Assembly: GCF_018623035.1 (NCBI RefSeq)
Contig: NZ_CP076023.1
Coordinates: forward strand, 3,844,001-3,908,000
From: Cellulomonas dongxiuzhuiae
GTDB taxonomy: Bacteria > Actinomycetota > Actinomycetes > Actinomycetales > Cellulomonadaceae
Direction: 5' to 3'
DNA: 64,000 bases
The position numbers and the translations under genes were made by a program. Numbering within the stretch: position 1 is the first letter of the stretch; every line of letters starts with the position of its first letter. This document shows positions 8,383 through 19,067 of this stretch, in pieces. Under the pieces are notes generated by a model. That model ran no database searches and had not been told where the DNA came from. It saw only the letters and a list, made by a program, of their open reading frames with translations.

Positions 8383-9081
8383 CTAGGCGTCCGTCACCTC
8401 ACCGACCGCCAGCGGCCTGTCCAGCCCCACCACGCCCAGCTCGACGCGCGCGATCCCGTCGACCGGCAGCGCCGACGACGCCCCGAGCCCGGCCGCGGTC
8501 CGCTCCCCCGTGCTCGTCCACGTCGCCACCACCGTCCGCTGCCCGTCCGGGCCGACGAGCACCAGCTCGTACACGCCCTCGGGCAGCTCGGCCGCCTCGT
8601 ACGCGCACGTCCAGTCGAGGCGCGTCCCCCACCGGGCGGGCGCGAGCGTGAGGTCGGCGCTGACACCTGACCCGCCGACCGGCGCGAGGGCGACCGTGCG
8701 CGCCCCGGCCGGGCCCGCCGCCGGGGCGGAGGCGACCGCCGTCGGGCGCGACGCGATGGTCGCCGTCACCGCCGCGCCCGTCGCCCCCGCGAGGACGACC
8801 AGCGCGGCCGCGGCGCCCGCGAGCGCGAGCCGGCCACGACTGCGCCGCTGCCGCGCCGCCTCGGCCACCCGTGCCAGCGGGACGACGTCGGCCAGGGGCG
8901 CGTCCGCCGCACCGGGCTCCGGGACCATGCTCAGCAGCGCGGGCATCCCGGCGAGCTCGCCGACCGCCGCCCGGCACGCGTCGCACCCGGCCAGGTGCTC
9001 CTCGAACTCCCGCCGCTCGGCCGGCGCGAGCGCGCCCAGCACGTACGCGGCGTCCCAGTCGCGGTACGGGTCGGTGCTCAT
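8383..9081 (-). CDS. Membrane anti-sigma factor with zinc-binding HxxxCxxC motif
   Basis: A 232-residue anti-sigma factor. The N-terminal anti-sigma domain carries the HxxxCxxC zinc motif (H29, C33, C36 in EEHLAGCDACRAAV). One transmembrane helix (about 84-108) separates it from an extracytoplasmic beta-rich domain (120-232) of the anti-sigma-K C-terminal type that ends in a GVVGLDRPLA-like strand. It should hold the upstream ECF sigma factor inactive and release it after an outside signal. Its ATG overlaps the sigma stop (ATGA), the usual coupling that keeps both proteins in balance. Confidence 0.9.
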   Translation of the reverse strand: MSTDPYRDWDAAYVLGALAPAERREFEEHLAGCDACRAAVGELAGMPALLSMVPEPGAADAPLADVVPLARVAEAARQRRSRGRLALAGAAAALVVLAGATGAAVTATIASRPTAVASAPAAGPAGARTVALAPVGGSGVSADLTLAPARWGTRLDWTCAYEAAELPEGVYELVLVGPDGQRTVVATWTSTGERTAAGLGASSALPVDGIARVELGVVGLDRPLAVGEVTDA

Positions 9082-9593
9082 GACGTCACTCCCCTCTCCT
9101 GCAGCGCCAGGCGCAGCGCGCGCAGCGCGTAGTGCAGCCGCGACTTCACGGTCCCGGGAGGGACGCCGTGCTCGGCGGCGAGCTCCGCGACCGAGCGTCC
9201 GCCGTAGTACGCGCCGACGACCACCGCGCGATGGTCGGGCGACAGGGCCTCCAGCGCGTCGGCGACCAGCCAGCGGTCGAGGACGGCCTGCGTCGCGTCG
9301 CCGGCGGCCGTCTCCGGCGGGACGTCGGACGGCGTCTCGTGGCGGCGGTGGGCGCTGCGCGCGTCGTCGACGACGAGGTGGCGCGCGACCGTGAACAGCC
9401 AGGCCCGCACCGACGGCTCGGGTCGCGTCAGCACCTCGGGGTGTCGCCACGCGCGCAGCAGGGTCTCCTGCACGACGTCGGGCGCGCGGGCGGGGTCGGT
9501 GAGGCGTGCGACGTAGCGGTGCAGCGCGGCGGCGTGCGCGGCGTGCGTGGCGTGCAGCAGCGCGTCGGCGCCGCCGTCGACCTCACCCGTCAC
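9078..9593 (-). CDS. ECF RNA polymerase sigma factor
   Basis: A 171-residue group 4 (ECF) sigma factor. Region 2 includes the -10 recognition segment PDVVQETLLRAWRHPE, and the SVRAWLFTVARHLVVDDARS segment follows. Region 4 has the helix-turn-helix SVAELAAEHGVPPGTVKSRLHYALRALR. The N-terminus is short and starts at ATG 9593. The gene lies between yceI-like and anti-sigma genes in one unit. The three-gene arrangement suggests that the sigma factor controls its own operon; I could not identify a convincing ECF promoter by eye. Confidence 0.9.
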   Translation of the reverse strand: MTGEVDGGADALLHATHAAHAAALHRYVARLTDPARAPDVVQETLLRAWRHPEVLTRPEPSVRAWLFTVARHLVVDDARSAHRRHETPSDVPPETAAGDATQAVLDRWLVADALEALSPDHRAVVVGAYYGGRSVAELAAEHGVPPGTVKSRLHYALRALRLALQERGVTS

Positions 9594-9635
9594 GTCGCCA
9601 CCTCCGTCGTCGGGCCGTGCCCGGACCTCACGCCC

Positions 9636-10304
9636 TCAGGACGCCGTCAGCCGCAGGTCGAACTCGACGGCCCCGGTGTCCTCGACGGTGACGAACCCGA
9701 GCGAGGGCGCCTCGATGCCGAAGTCCGCGAACGTGACCGGCACCGAGCCCACCACCTGCACGGTGTCACCCGAGGCCGCGACCTGCGCGTCGACGGTGAC
9801 CTGCTGGGTCACGTCGCGGATCGTCAGGTCACCGGTCAGCTGCACTTCGCTCGCACCGTCGCCCAGGTCGGCGGGCTCGGTGAGCGTGAACGTCGCCGTC
9901 GGGTAGTTGCGCACCTGGACGGCCTGGTCACGGAAGTAGGTGTCGCGCGGCGGCTGGTCGGTCGCGATGCTCGCCATGTCGACCTCGATCTCGCCGGCCG
10001 TGAGGCTGCCGTCCTCGACGGTGACGGCGCCCGTCACCTGCTCGGTGCGTCCGGTGACCGTCACGTCCTGCCCGCGCAGGACCTCCTCGAGGCGGTAGCC
10101 CGCGAAGGACCCGTCGGTGACGGTCCACGTGCCGTCGGTCGCCTCCACCGGCTCGCCGGTGACGCTCGCCTCGAGCGTCGGTGCCGCGTCGGCCCGGCTG
10201 TTGCCCCAGTCGGCGTACAGGCCCGGTCCGACGACCACGGCCAGCACCCCGAGCACGACGACGACAGCGCCGACCCCTGCCCACACCTTCGCGTTCCGAC
10301 TCAT
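9636..10304 (-). CDS. YceI-family lipid/isoprenoid-binding-like exported protein
   Basis: A 222-residue protein with an N-terminal membrane anchor or uncleaved signal (about residues 7-30) and a YceI-like lipocalin beta-barrel (about 60-222). Family blocks seen are DGTWTVTDGSFAGYRLEE, EVDMASIATDQPPRDTYFR and FGIEAPSLGFVTVEDTGAVEFDL. YceI proteins bind polyisoprenoid or amphiphilic molecules in the cell envelope. The ATG at 10304 is chosen because GGGAGGAG lies just upstream; the ATG at 10322 would sit on top of this site. It is followed 42 bases later by the sigma gene and is probably part of the same stress regulon. Confidence 0.85.
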   Translation of the reverse strand: MSRNAKVWAGVGAVVVVLGVLAVVVGPGLYADWGNSRADAAPTLEASVTGEPVEATDGTWTVTDGSFAGYRLEEVLRGQDVTVTGRTEQVTGAVTVEDGSLTAGEIEVDMASIATDQPPRDTYFRDQAVQVRNYPTATFTLTEPADLGDGASEVQLTGDLTIRDVTQQVTVDAQVAASGDTVQVVGSVPVTFADFGIEAPSLGFVTVEDTGAVEFDLRLTAS

Positions 10305-10443
10305 CGGTCCCACTCCTCCCACCCCCTGCGACGGCCCGTCGCGGACCCTTCACCGTCAAGACGAGAGGGACCACGGGATGGTTCACCGACCGACAAAGCT
10401 CGTGGGCGGGCTCCGGGACACCTGGCGTCCCCAGCGCCGCCCG

Positions 10444-10941
10444 CTACGGCTCCTGACCCACGGCGCGCTGCATCAGCACCACCTCGAAGCCCGGGCGGTC
10501 GGTCACGCCGACCGGCTCGAAGCCCCACGCCCGGTACACGTCGTCGAGGTGCGGGTTGGACGCGCGGTGGTCGAGCCGCAGCCACGTCACGCCCGCGGCG
10601 CGCGCCCGCTCCCCGGCCCACTCGACGAGCGCCCGCCCCAGCCCGGTGCCCGACGCCCGGCGGTCGACCATCAGCCCGTGCACGTACAGCGCGGGCGCGT
10701 CGTCGTCGCCCCAGTACTCGGGGTCGGTGCCGATGACGCGGACGCTGCCGAGCAGCCCCGCGTCGTCGCGGACCACCCACCACTGACCGTCGGCGACCTG
10801 CGCCCCGATGCGCTCGGCCGGCACGGACCCGACGGGCCACTGGTCGATGCCGCGCGCGGCCATCCACTCCTCGAGCGAGCGGCGCAGCGCGTGGATCGCG
10901 GGCGCGTCGGCGGCGGTGGCCTGCTGGGGTTCGACGTCCAC
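10444..10941 (-). CDS. GNAT-family N-acetyltransferase
   Basis: A 165-residue acyltransferase of the GNAT superfamily. The acetyl-CoA binding motif A is ALYVHGLMVDRRASGTGLGRALVEWAGERA, followed by WLRLDHRASNPHLDDVYRAWGFEPVG, which is the typical beta5-alpha4 region. The substrate is unknown. The GTG start at 10941 has only a weak ribosome site. It stands alone, divergent from the TPR-like membrane protein. Confidence 0.8.
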   Translation of the reverse strand: MDVEPQQATAADAPAIHALRRSLEEWMAARGIDQWPVGSVPAERIGAQVADGQWWVVRDDAGLLGSVRVIGTDPEYWGDDDAPALYVHGLMVDRRASGTGLGRALVEWAGERARAAGVTWLRLDHRASNPHLDDVYRAWGFEPVGVTDRPGFEVVLMQRAVGQEP

Positions 10942-11127
10942 GGCAACCGACGGTACCGCTGCCGGGGCCGGACGCGGTGCCGGTGGCGGTGCAGGCCTGC
11001 GCCGCCGTGCTCAGCTGATAGTGATGCACGTCACATCTGGACCGCGCCCGCGGCCCTACGTGCCGGTCCAGACTCCGGTGCAGACCACACGGGCCGTCGG
11101 CCCGTCCGACCCCACGGGAGCGCGGCC

Positions 11128-12606
11128 ATGAACAGCATCGACGGTCAGAGCCTGCTCCTCGGGTTCGTCGCCAGCGCAGACCGGATGGACGAGTTCGCCG
11201 TCATGCGCGACGTGGCGGAGTTCGCCGCCGCGCGCGGGCTCGCGGAGGACCGGACCACCGAACGGGCACGCATCGCGGTCCTCGCGGGCCGCCCCGACCA
11301 CGCCCTCGAGCTGCTCCCCGACGTCGACCGTGCGGTGGGCGACTCCGTCGAGCTCACATGGCGCGACGTCGTCGCGCTCGCTGCGTGGGCGGCCCAGGGG
11401 GACCTCGAGGCGCTCGGCGCCCTCCACCGCGTCGGGCAGGGCCTGCAGGGACCGCAGTCGGTGGCGCACGGCTACCTGCTGGCCCGCGCCGCGGAGCAGT
11501 GCGGCCAGCAGGAGCTGGCGGACAGCATCTGGCGCGCGCTGCTGGAGGTGGCCCCGGGCACGATGGTGCTGCGGCGGCGCGTGATGGTCGCCGACGTGCT
11601 CGGCCGCTCGACGAACGACGCGAAGGAGGCGACACGGCCGATCGGCCGGGCCGCCCGGCTGCTCACCGAGATGATCCCGCGTCCGGAGGACGGCACCGCA
11701 CCCGCGCTGGACGTGGTCCGGCGCCTCGAGGAGCGCGGTGACCACGCCGGCGCCCGTCTGCTGCTCGAGGCGCTCGTGCAGATGCGACCCGTGGCCACCG
11801 GGGTGGTCGAGCTCCGTGACGAGCGCGCGACGCCTGCGTCGTGGTGGCGCGAGCGCGTCCCGGGTCTGGTGGCTGCGGTCGTCGCCGCGGCGGTCGCCGT
11901 CGCCGCGGGCCTGGGCGTCGCGCCCACGTGGGCACCGATCCTCGCCGTGGTGGTCGCAGCCGCGGTGTGGCGGTGGTGGCGACTGCCCGAGGGCACGGAC
12001 CTGTCGGCCACGGACGCGGGCGTCCTGCGCCACATCCGCCGCTGGCTGCCCGACGTCCCCGACGAGCGGTCGGCGAAGAGCCGCAACGTGGGCGCGGCGC
12101 TGACGGGCGGCGTCATCGGGTTCGTCGTCGCGCTCACACTGGCCGGGATCGTCACCGAGGGCCTCATGGCGGACGCGTACGCCACGCAGTCCGCCCGTAT
12201 CGACGCCGTCGTGTGGCCGCTGGTGCTGCTGCTGACGCTCGTGTGCGCCGCGGGCGGGCAGCGCCTGCTGCGGCCGGCGGTGCGCCGCGCCGCGCAGACA
12301 TACGTCGACCAGCAGCGGGCGACGAGCGTCATGCAGTCCTGCACGTGCCTGCAGACGGTCGGCATGCGCAGCGTCGAGACGGAGACCTACCTCGAGAACC
12401 ACCTGCAGGACGCGGACGCCGAGGTCGCCGCGCTCACACCCACCCTCACGGACGGCACCGCCTCGCTGCACCAGTGCCCGGTGTCGCGCACGCCGTGGCT
12501 GCTGGTGCGCGCCGCGGGGCGTGAGGCGCTGCTGCTCCGGGGCACCCTGCTGCGCACCAAGGCCGAGCCCACCCCGGAGGCGGCGGAGACCGGCGGCTAC
12601 CTCTGA
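11128..12606 (+). CDS. TPR-like membrane protein of unknown function
   Basis: A 492-residue protein not assigned to a named family. Residues 1-215 are helical and rich in Ala/Leu/Arg with a TPR-like periodicity (for example DHALELLPDVDRAV, LARAAEQCGQQELADSIWRALLEVAP). Four hydrophobic segments follow (about 236-258, 262-275, 330-350 and 362-382). A C-terminal cytoplasmic region holds a Cys pair SCTCLQT and a beta-rich end that includes SRTPWLLVRAAGREALLLRG. The ATG at 11128 follows GGGAG. The layout suggests a scaffold or sensor at the membrane. A paralogue would be needed to say more. Confidence 0.65.
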   Translation: MNSIDGQSLLLGFVASADRMDEFAVMRDVAEFAAARGLAEDRTTERARIAVLAGRPDHALELLPDVDRAVGDSVELTWRDVVALAAWAAQGDLEALGALHRVGQGLQGPQSVAHGYLLARAAEQCGQQELADSIWRALLEVAPGTMVLRRRVMVADVLGRSTNDAKEATRPIGRAARLLTEMIPRPEDGTAPALDVVRRLEERGDHAGARLLLEALVQMRPVATGVVELRDERATPASWWRERVPGLVAAVVAAAVAVAAGLGVAPTWAPILAVVVAAAVWRWWRLPEGTDLSATDAGVLRHIRRWLPDVPDERSAKSRNVGAALTGGVIGFVVALTLAGIVTEGLMADAYATQSARIDAVVWPLVLLLTLVCAAGGQRLLRPAVRRAAQTYVDQQRATSVMQSCTCLQTVGMRSVETETYLENHLQDADAEVAALTPTLTDGTASLHQCPVSRTPWLLVRAAGREALLLRGTLLRTKAEPTPEAAETGGYL

Positions 12607-12642
12607 CCGCAGGGGCACGGGCGCCGGCGCGAGACGGGCAGG

Positions 12643-13050
12643 TCACGCGACGGGCGCCTCCAGCACGTCACGCAGCCGCGCGAGGTCGGCACGCACCAGG
12701 GCCTCGTCGCGGGCGAGCTCCACGTCCGTCATGCCGGGTGCGCGGCGCAGCGTGAGGACGACGTCGCACGCGTCCGGGCCGTCGGCGACGACACGCATCG
12801 GCACGCGCACGACCAGCCCCGACGGCGTCACCACCTCGTGGTCCAGGACGCCGAGGTCGTTGCGCGGCGCGAACGTCACGCGCGCGCGGCCCTCCGGCGT
12901 CACGACGAACCACTGCCCGTCGGCCTCCTCGACCTGCGTCCCCAGGCCGGGCGCCCAGCGCGAAAGGTTGGCCGGGACGGACGCGAACGCGTAGACGTCC
13001 GCGGCGCGGCGCGCGATCCGCACGCCGAGGTGCAGGGTGTCGGTGGTCAC
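12643..13050 (-). CDS. SRPBCC-family (START/polyketide cyclase-like) protein
   Basis: A 135-residue single-domain protein with a helix-grip fold pattern: the N-terminal VRIARRAADVYAFASVPANLSRWAPG, the central strands WFVVTPEGRARVTFAP and VLDHEVVTPSG, and a long C-terminal helix. Members bind small hydrophobic ligands, and Cellulomonas homologues are uncharacterised. Start GTG 13050. It lies 35 bases downstream of the alpha/beta hydrolase gene on the same strand and may share its transcript with GH51. Confidence 0.75.
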   Translation of the reverse strand: MTTDTLHLGVRIARRAADVYAFASVPANLSRWAPGLGTQVEEADGQWFVVTPEGRARVTFAPRNDLGVLDHEVVTPSGLVVRVPMRVVADGPDACDVVLTLRRAPGMTDVELARDEALVRADLARLRDVLEAPVA

Positions 13051-13085
13051 CGGTCGATGCTCGCAGCGACCACCGACACCCGCCG

Positions 13086-13880
13086 TCAGGCCGCGTGCTC
13101 GGCGAGGAACCCGTCGACCGCCGCGTGGAAGGCGTCCGGCTGGTCGCGGCGCACGCAGTGCCCCGCCCCCGGGACCACCACCGTACGCACCAGCGGGTTG
13201 TCGAACCCGTCCGCCCGCGGCGCCATCGGCGCCTCCTCCGGCAGGACGAGCAGCGTCGGCACCTGCAGCGCGCCGAACGCCTCCTCCCACGCCGCGTCGC
13301 CCAGGAAGAGCCCGACCCGCAGGTACTCCTGGTCGACGTCCGCGCGGGTGGCGGCCCACGCGTCGATCTCGGTGTCGCTCCACGGCGTCTCGCGGCGCAT
13401 GCGCGCGACCTCCGCGTCGCGGTCCTCGATGACGACGTGCGTCTGGCCGAGCATCATCGCCGAGAACTGCGGGTCCGGCGTGCGCACACCCGTCGGCTTC
13501 GCCGGGTCCTCGACGACCAGCGCGCGGACCTTCTCCGGGCGCGCCAGCGCCGCGCGCAGGCCGAGCAGACCACCGAGCGAGTGCCCCATGAGGAACACCG
13601 GCGCCGGCTGGGCGTCGAGCAGCGCGACGACGTCGGCGAGCATCACCTCGGGCGCCTGCGGCAGCTGCTCGGGGGTGAAGCGCGGCGACGAGCCGTGGCC
13701 CCGCAGGTCGGGCGCGACCACGTGGTACCGGTCCCCCCAGTGCGCGAGGAGGTCGGGCCACGTGGTCCCGGAGTCCGTCAGGCCGTGCACGAGCACGACC
13801 GTCGGCGCCCCGGGGTCACCCGAGCGGTGGACGGCGAGCGCGTCCGTCGGGGTCAGGGCCCCGGTCACGTCGGCGCTCAT
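13086..13880 (-). CDS. Alpha/beta hydrolase
   Basis: A 264-residue cytoplasmic hydrolase. The oxyanion block [18 protein letters not shown] and the nucleophile elbow GHSLGG (Ser in [14 protein letters not shown]) are clear, an acidic residue follows in the later strands, and the catalytic His is in [14 protein letters not shown]. The substrate is unknown; esters or lactones are likely. The ATG overlaps the stop of the GH51 gene (ATGA), so the two are co-translated. An esterase acting on acyl groups of arabinoxylan oligosaccharides is a reasonable but unproved inference. Confidence 0.85.
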   Translation of the reverse strand: MSADVTGALTPTDALAVHRSGDPGAPTVVLVHGLTDSGTTWPDLLAHWGDRYHVVAPDLRGHGSSPRFTPEQLPQAPEVMLADVVALLDAQPAPVFLMGHSLGGLLGLRAALARPEKVRALVVEDPAKPTGVRTPDPQFSAMMLGQTHVVIEDRDAEVARMRRETPWSDTEIDAWAATRADVDQEYLRVGLFLGDAAWEEAFGALQVPTLLVLPEEAPMAPRADGFDNPLVRTVVVPGAGHCVRRDQPDAFHAAVDGFLAEHAA

Positions 13881-15403
13881 GCGCCGAGCTCCAGCCGGAC
13901 CGTCGTGTACGAGCGTGCCGGCAGGTCGACCTCGAGGCCGAGCGCGTGCCGCCGGACGCCGTCGTGCGCGACGGGAGCGACCGCGTCCGGGCTCTCCGGG
14001 CTGTTGTGCGTCTGGATCGTCGGGGCCGTCAGCACGCGCGCCGAGAACCCGGTGACCTCGCGGCCCCGCAGGTCGAGCACGACCGACGTCGGGGCGTCGG
14101 CGTCGAGGTTCGACAGCGACACGAGCGCGGCGCCGTCCTTGCTCGACGCGGACATCGACAGCATCGGCACGGCCTTGCCCTCGACCTCACGCGTGGGGAG
14201 CTCGCCCTTGACGTGGACCGCGAGCGACGACGCGTCGTGGTGACCGGTGTTCATCTCGAACACGTGGTAGGTCGGCGTCAGGACGAGGGCGCCCGAGTCG
14301 GGATCCGTGAGGATCATCGCCTGCAGCACGTTGACGGTCTGCGCGATGTTCGCCATCGAGATGCGGTGCGCGTACCGGTGGAACGTGTCGAAGTGCGTGC
14401 TCGCGACGAGCGCGTCGCGCAGGGTGTTCTGCTGGTACAGGAAGCCGGGGTTGGTCCCCTCCTGCACGTCCCACCACGTGCCCCACTCGTCGACGACGAG
14501 GCCGATGCGGTGCTCGGGGTCGTAGGCGTCCATGACGTTGGAGTGCCCGCGGACGAGCTCCTCCATCTTGTGGGCGCGGCGCATGGTGACGTACCAGTCG
14601 TCGGTGTCGAACGCCGTCGCGTGCCCCTTGACGCTCCAGTCGCCGGACATCGTGTAGTAGTGCAGCGAGATGCCCTGGAAGAAGCCGCGCGGGTCGCACC
14701 CGCAGCCGAGCTTCTGCGAGACCTTCATGAGGGCCTCGGTCCACGCGTAGTCCTCCGCGTTGGCGCCGGCGGCGATCTTGTAGACGGTGTTGCCGCCGTG
14801 GTTGCGCACGTACGTCGCGTACTGGCGGGCCAGGTCGGCGTAGTGCTCCGCCGTCATGTTGCCGCCGCAGCCCCACGGCTCGTTGCCGATGCCGAAGAAC
14901 GGGACCTTCCACGGCTCGTCGCGGCCGTTGGCGCGGCGCAGCGCGGCCATGGGCGAGTCGTCGGCGCGCGTGAGGTACTCGACCCACTCGCTCATCTCCC
15001 GGACCGTGCCCGACCCGACGTTGCCGTTGACGTACGGCTCGGCGCCGAGCATCTCGCACAGGTCCATGAACTCGTGCGTGCCGAACGAGTTGTCCTCGAC
15101 GACGTCGCCCCAGTGGGAGTTGACCATGCGGGGGCGCTGGTCACGCGGCCCGATGCCGTCGCGCCAGTGGTAGTCGTCCGCGAAGCAGCCGCCGGGCCAG
15201 CGCAGGTTCGGGATCTTGAGCCCGCGCAGCGCCTCGACGACGTCGGTGCGGATGCCGCGGACGTTCGGGACGTCGGAGTCCTCGCCGACCCAGAAGCCAC
15301 CGTAGATGCAGCGGCCCAGGTGCTCGGCGAAGTGGCCGTACACGTGGCGGCTGATCGTCGGCCCGGGCAGGTCGAGGTCGATGACGGCGGTCAGGGAAGA
15401 CAA
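13877..15403 (-). CDS. GH51 alpha-L-arabinofuranosidase (intracellular)
   Basis: A 508-residue enzyme that removes L-arabinofuranosyl side groups from arabino-oligosaccharides. There is no signal peptide. The GH51 acid/base is E175 ([13 protein letters not shown]) and the nucleophile is E306 ([11 protein letters not shown]). Other family blocks are [20 protein letters not shown] and the beta-sandwich C-terminal domain from about 390. The length agrees with the family (about 500). I place the start at the TTG 15403 because AAGGGA lies six bases upstream and [13 protein letters not shown] is the expected N-terminus; the longer reading upstream is promoter DNA. It is divergent from the LacI gene and coupled to the hydrolase downstream. 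Confidence 0.92.
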   Translation of the reverse strand: MSSLTAVIDLDLPGPTISRHVYGHFAEHLGRCIYGGFWVGEDSDVPNVRGIRTDVVEALRGLKIPNLRWPGGCFADDYHWRDGIGPRDQRPRMVNSHWGDVVEDNSFGTHEFMDLCEMLGAEPYVNGNVGSGTVREMSEWVEYLTRADDSPMAALRRANGRDEPWKVPFFGIGNEPWGCGGNMTAEHYADLARQYATYVRNHGGNTVYKIAAGANAEDYAWTEALMKVSQKLGCGCDPRGFFQGISLHYYTMSGDWSVKGHATAFDTDDWYVTMRRAHKMEELVRGHSNVMDAYDPEHRIGLVVDEWGTWWDVQEGTNPGFLYQQNTLRDALVASTHFDTFHRYAHRISMANIAQTVNVLQAMILTDPDSGALVLTPTYHVFEMNTGHHDASSLAVHVKGELPTREVEGKAVPMLSMSASSKDGAALVSLSNLDADAPTSVVLDLRGREVTGFSARVLTAPTIQTHNSPESPDAVAPVAHDGVRRHALGLEVDLPARSYTTVRLELGA

Positions 15404-15506
15404 AGGGGGTCCCTTCGGTGATCGGTGCCGGGCGTCGACGCTGACGCTCCTGCAGGAGGACGCCGCGGTCACGAGGGGCCACACCCTCGTCGTCGAGGGC
15501 ACGTTT

Positions 15507-15514
15507 TATCGTTA
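15507..15514. promoter_or_regulatory. Candidate LacI-type operator in GH51/lacI intergenic region
   Basis: The core TATCGTTA is the only clear AT-rich island in the 203-bp divergent spacer and is nearly palindromic around a central CG (context TTTATCGTTACA). Related 8-mers lie upstream of GH10 (18742), GH5 (36851) and GH9 (52741). Binding by the adjacent LacI protein is an inference. Confidence 0.4.
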
Positions 15515-15606
15515 CATGCGGCGCACCCTGACCTTCAGGCACGGATTCTCGAATGTCAAGCACGAACGCCGCGCCGTGGGGGGGTCGGCGTCCGTAGGGT
15601 ATCGAC

Positions 15607-16608
15607 ATGCCCACACTCAAGGACGTCGCGAGAGCCTCGGGCGTCTCCGTCATGACGGTCTCGAACGTCGTGAACGGCCGACCGCGCGTCAGCGAGGCCA
15701 CGCGCCGGCGCGTGCTCGAGGCGGTCGACGAGCTGGGCTACCAGGTCAACCTCACCGCGCGCAGCCTGCGGGCCGGCCGCAGCGGCACGATCGCGCTGTC
15801 CATCCCCCGCGTCGACCACCCCTACTTCGCCGAGCTCGCCGCCGCCGTCACCGACGCGCTGCTCCCCAGCGGGCAGCACCTCGTCGTCGAGCAGACCGGC
15901 GCGAGCCGCGAGGGTGAGCTGAGCGCGCTCTCGCAGGCGCGGCTGCAGATGTACGACGGCGTGCTGCTGTCCGTCGTCGGGCTCAGGGACTCCGAGGTCG
16001 CTCGGCTGCACAGCGACATGCCGCTGGTGCTGCTCGGTGAGAAGCCGATGCCGACCCAGCGCGACCACGTGATGCTCGGGAACTTCGAGGGCGCGCGGCT
16101 CGCGACGGCGTACCTCATCGAGCGGGACGCACGCCACGTGGCCATCGTCGGAGGCGTGGCCGACGACGCGCCCGCGGGCATGGAGGGCACGCGCACCGCC
16201 GGCTGGCGCGCCGCGCACGAGGAGGCGGGGCTCGTCCCCGACGAGCGCCTGATCCTGCCGCCCGACCACTTCGCCATGGCGGAGAGCCGCGCGACCATCG
16301 GTGCCGCGATCGACGCCGGCCTGGAGATCGACGGGGTCTTCGCGGTGACCGACCAGGTCGCGATCGGCGTCGTGGCGGGCCTGCACGACCGCGGTCTGCG
16401 CGTCCCGGACGACGTCCAGGTGGTCGGCTTCGACGACCTCGAGGTGAGCGAGCACCTGGTCCCGGGCCTGACCACCGTCGACCCGCGCGTGGACCTCGTC
16501 GTCGCCGAGGCGCTGCGGCTGCTCGAGCGCCGGATGTCCGGCGACGAGGGCGCGGCCGAGCACCTCGTCATGCCGGTGAGGCTCGTGGTCCGGGGGACGA
16601 CGCGCTGA
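15607..16608 (+). CDS. LacI-family transcriptional regulator
   Basis: A 333-residue repressor. The N-terminal helix-turn-helix TLKDVARASGVSVMTVSNVVNG with hinge helix (about 1-60) is followed by a periplasmic-binding-protein-like sugar sensor domain (61-333), including the DGVFAVTDQVAIGVVAGLHDRGLRVPDDV and VGFDDLEVSEHLVPGLTTV blocks. Its divergent position from GH51 suggests that it represses arabinofuranosidase expression and responds to arabinose or an oligosaccharide. Central-CG AT-rich sites in this spacer and upstream of other CAZyme genes may be its operators. The start ATG 15607 is short of a good ribosome site and could be leaderless. Confidence 0.9.
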   Translation: MPTLKDVARASGVSVMTVSNVVNGRPRVSEATRRRVLEAVDELGYQVNLTARSLRAGRSGTIALSIPRVDHPYFAELAAAVTDALLPSGQHLVVEQTGASREGELSALSQARLQMYDGVLLSVVGLRDSEVARLHSDMPLVLLGEKPMPTQRDHVMLGNFEGARLATAYLIERDARHVAIVGGVADDAPAGMEGTRTAGWRAAHEEAGLVPDERLILPPDHFAMAESRATIGAAIDAGLEIDGVFAVTDQVAIGVVAGLHDRGLRVPDDVQVVGFDDLEVSEHLVPGLTTVDPRVDLVVAEALRLLERRMSGDEGAAEHLVMPVRLVVRGTTR

Positions 16609-16627
16609 CGCGTCGCGGCGTCGCGCC

Positions 16628-17077
16628 TCAGGCGCAGTAGTCGCAGTTGCCCGTGCCGGCCAGCGTCATGTGGCACGTCGGGCAGACGGGGGCGACGCGC
16701 TCGGGCTCGGCCGAGGACCGGCGCGGCTTGGCCGCGGGCGCGCGACGCTGGGGCGCGCGGGCCGCACGCGCGGGCGCCGCCACCGGGCCGCCGCCGGGCT
16801 GGGTCACCTCGAAGCCGCGCTTGCGCAGGATCGCTGCCGCGCTCGACAGGCTGCCGCTGAGGTCGTCGGGCGTCGCGATGCGTCCCGTCGCGAAGCGGTG
16901 GGCGACCCCGACGACGGCCGGAAGGTCGTAGTCCCGGCCCTCGTGCTGCACCGTCCACTCGTCCTGCGGCACGAACCCGTACACCGCGAGGAAGTCGTCA
17001 CCGCCGCGACGGTCGTACTCCTCGATCGCCTGGAGGACGTGCTGACGCGCTACGGAGGAGAAGGTGGCCACGCTCAC
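16628..17077 (-). CDS. Orphan protein with ScoMcrA-type head domain and zinc ribbon
   Basis: A 149-residue protein. Residues 1-80 match the N-terminal head domain of ScoMcrA-like restriction enzymes (VLQAIEEYDRRGGDDFLAVYGF ... YDLPAVVGVAHRFATG ... ILRKRGFEV). A basic Ala/Pro-rich linker (about 85-130) leads to a C-terminal zinc ribbon with two CxxC pairs, CPTCHMTLAGTGNCDYC. The SRA and HNH parts of the full-length nuclease are absent, so this is a stand-alone module, not a working restriction enzyme. The GTG at 17077 is chosen for the GCAGGAGA site nine bases upstream. It probably binds DNA. The family assignment is from memory of the motif. Confidence 0.7.
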   Translation of the reverse strand: MSVATFSSVARQHVLQAIEEYDRRGGDDFLAVYGFVPQDEWTVQHEGRDYDLPAVVGVAHRFATGRIATPDDLSGSLSSAAAILRKRGFEVTQPGGGPVAAPARAARAPQRRAPAAKPRRSSAEPERVAPVCPTCHMTLAGTGNCDYCA

Positions 17078-17133
17078 GAGCCTACGTCTCCTGCCACGCG
17101 CGCAGCGCCGCGCACCCTGCCACCGAGACGTGA

Positions 17134-17169
17134 CAGCGGGCACGGTCCCGAGGGAGACCGTGCCCGCTG
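17134..17169 (-). terminator. Terminator after GH10 xylanase
   Basis: 14-bp perfect stem (17134-17147 with 17156-17169) with an 8-base loop, starting 27 bases after the stop of the minus-strand xylanase gene. Confidence 0.8.
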
Positions 17170-17195
17170 CCGGGGTGGAGCCTGCGCTCAGCCGA

Positions 17196-19067
<1,872 letters not shown>

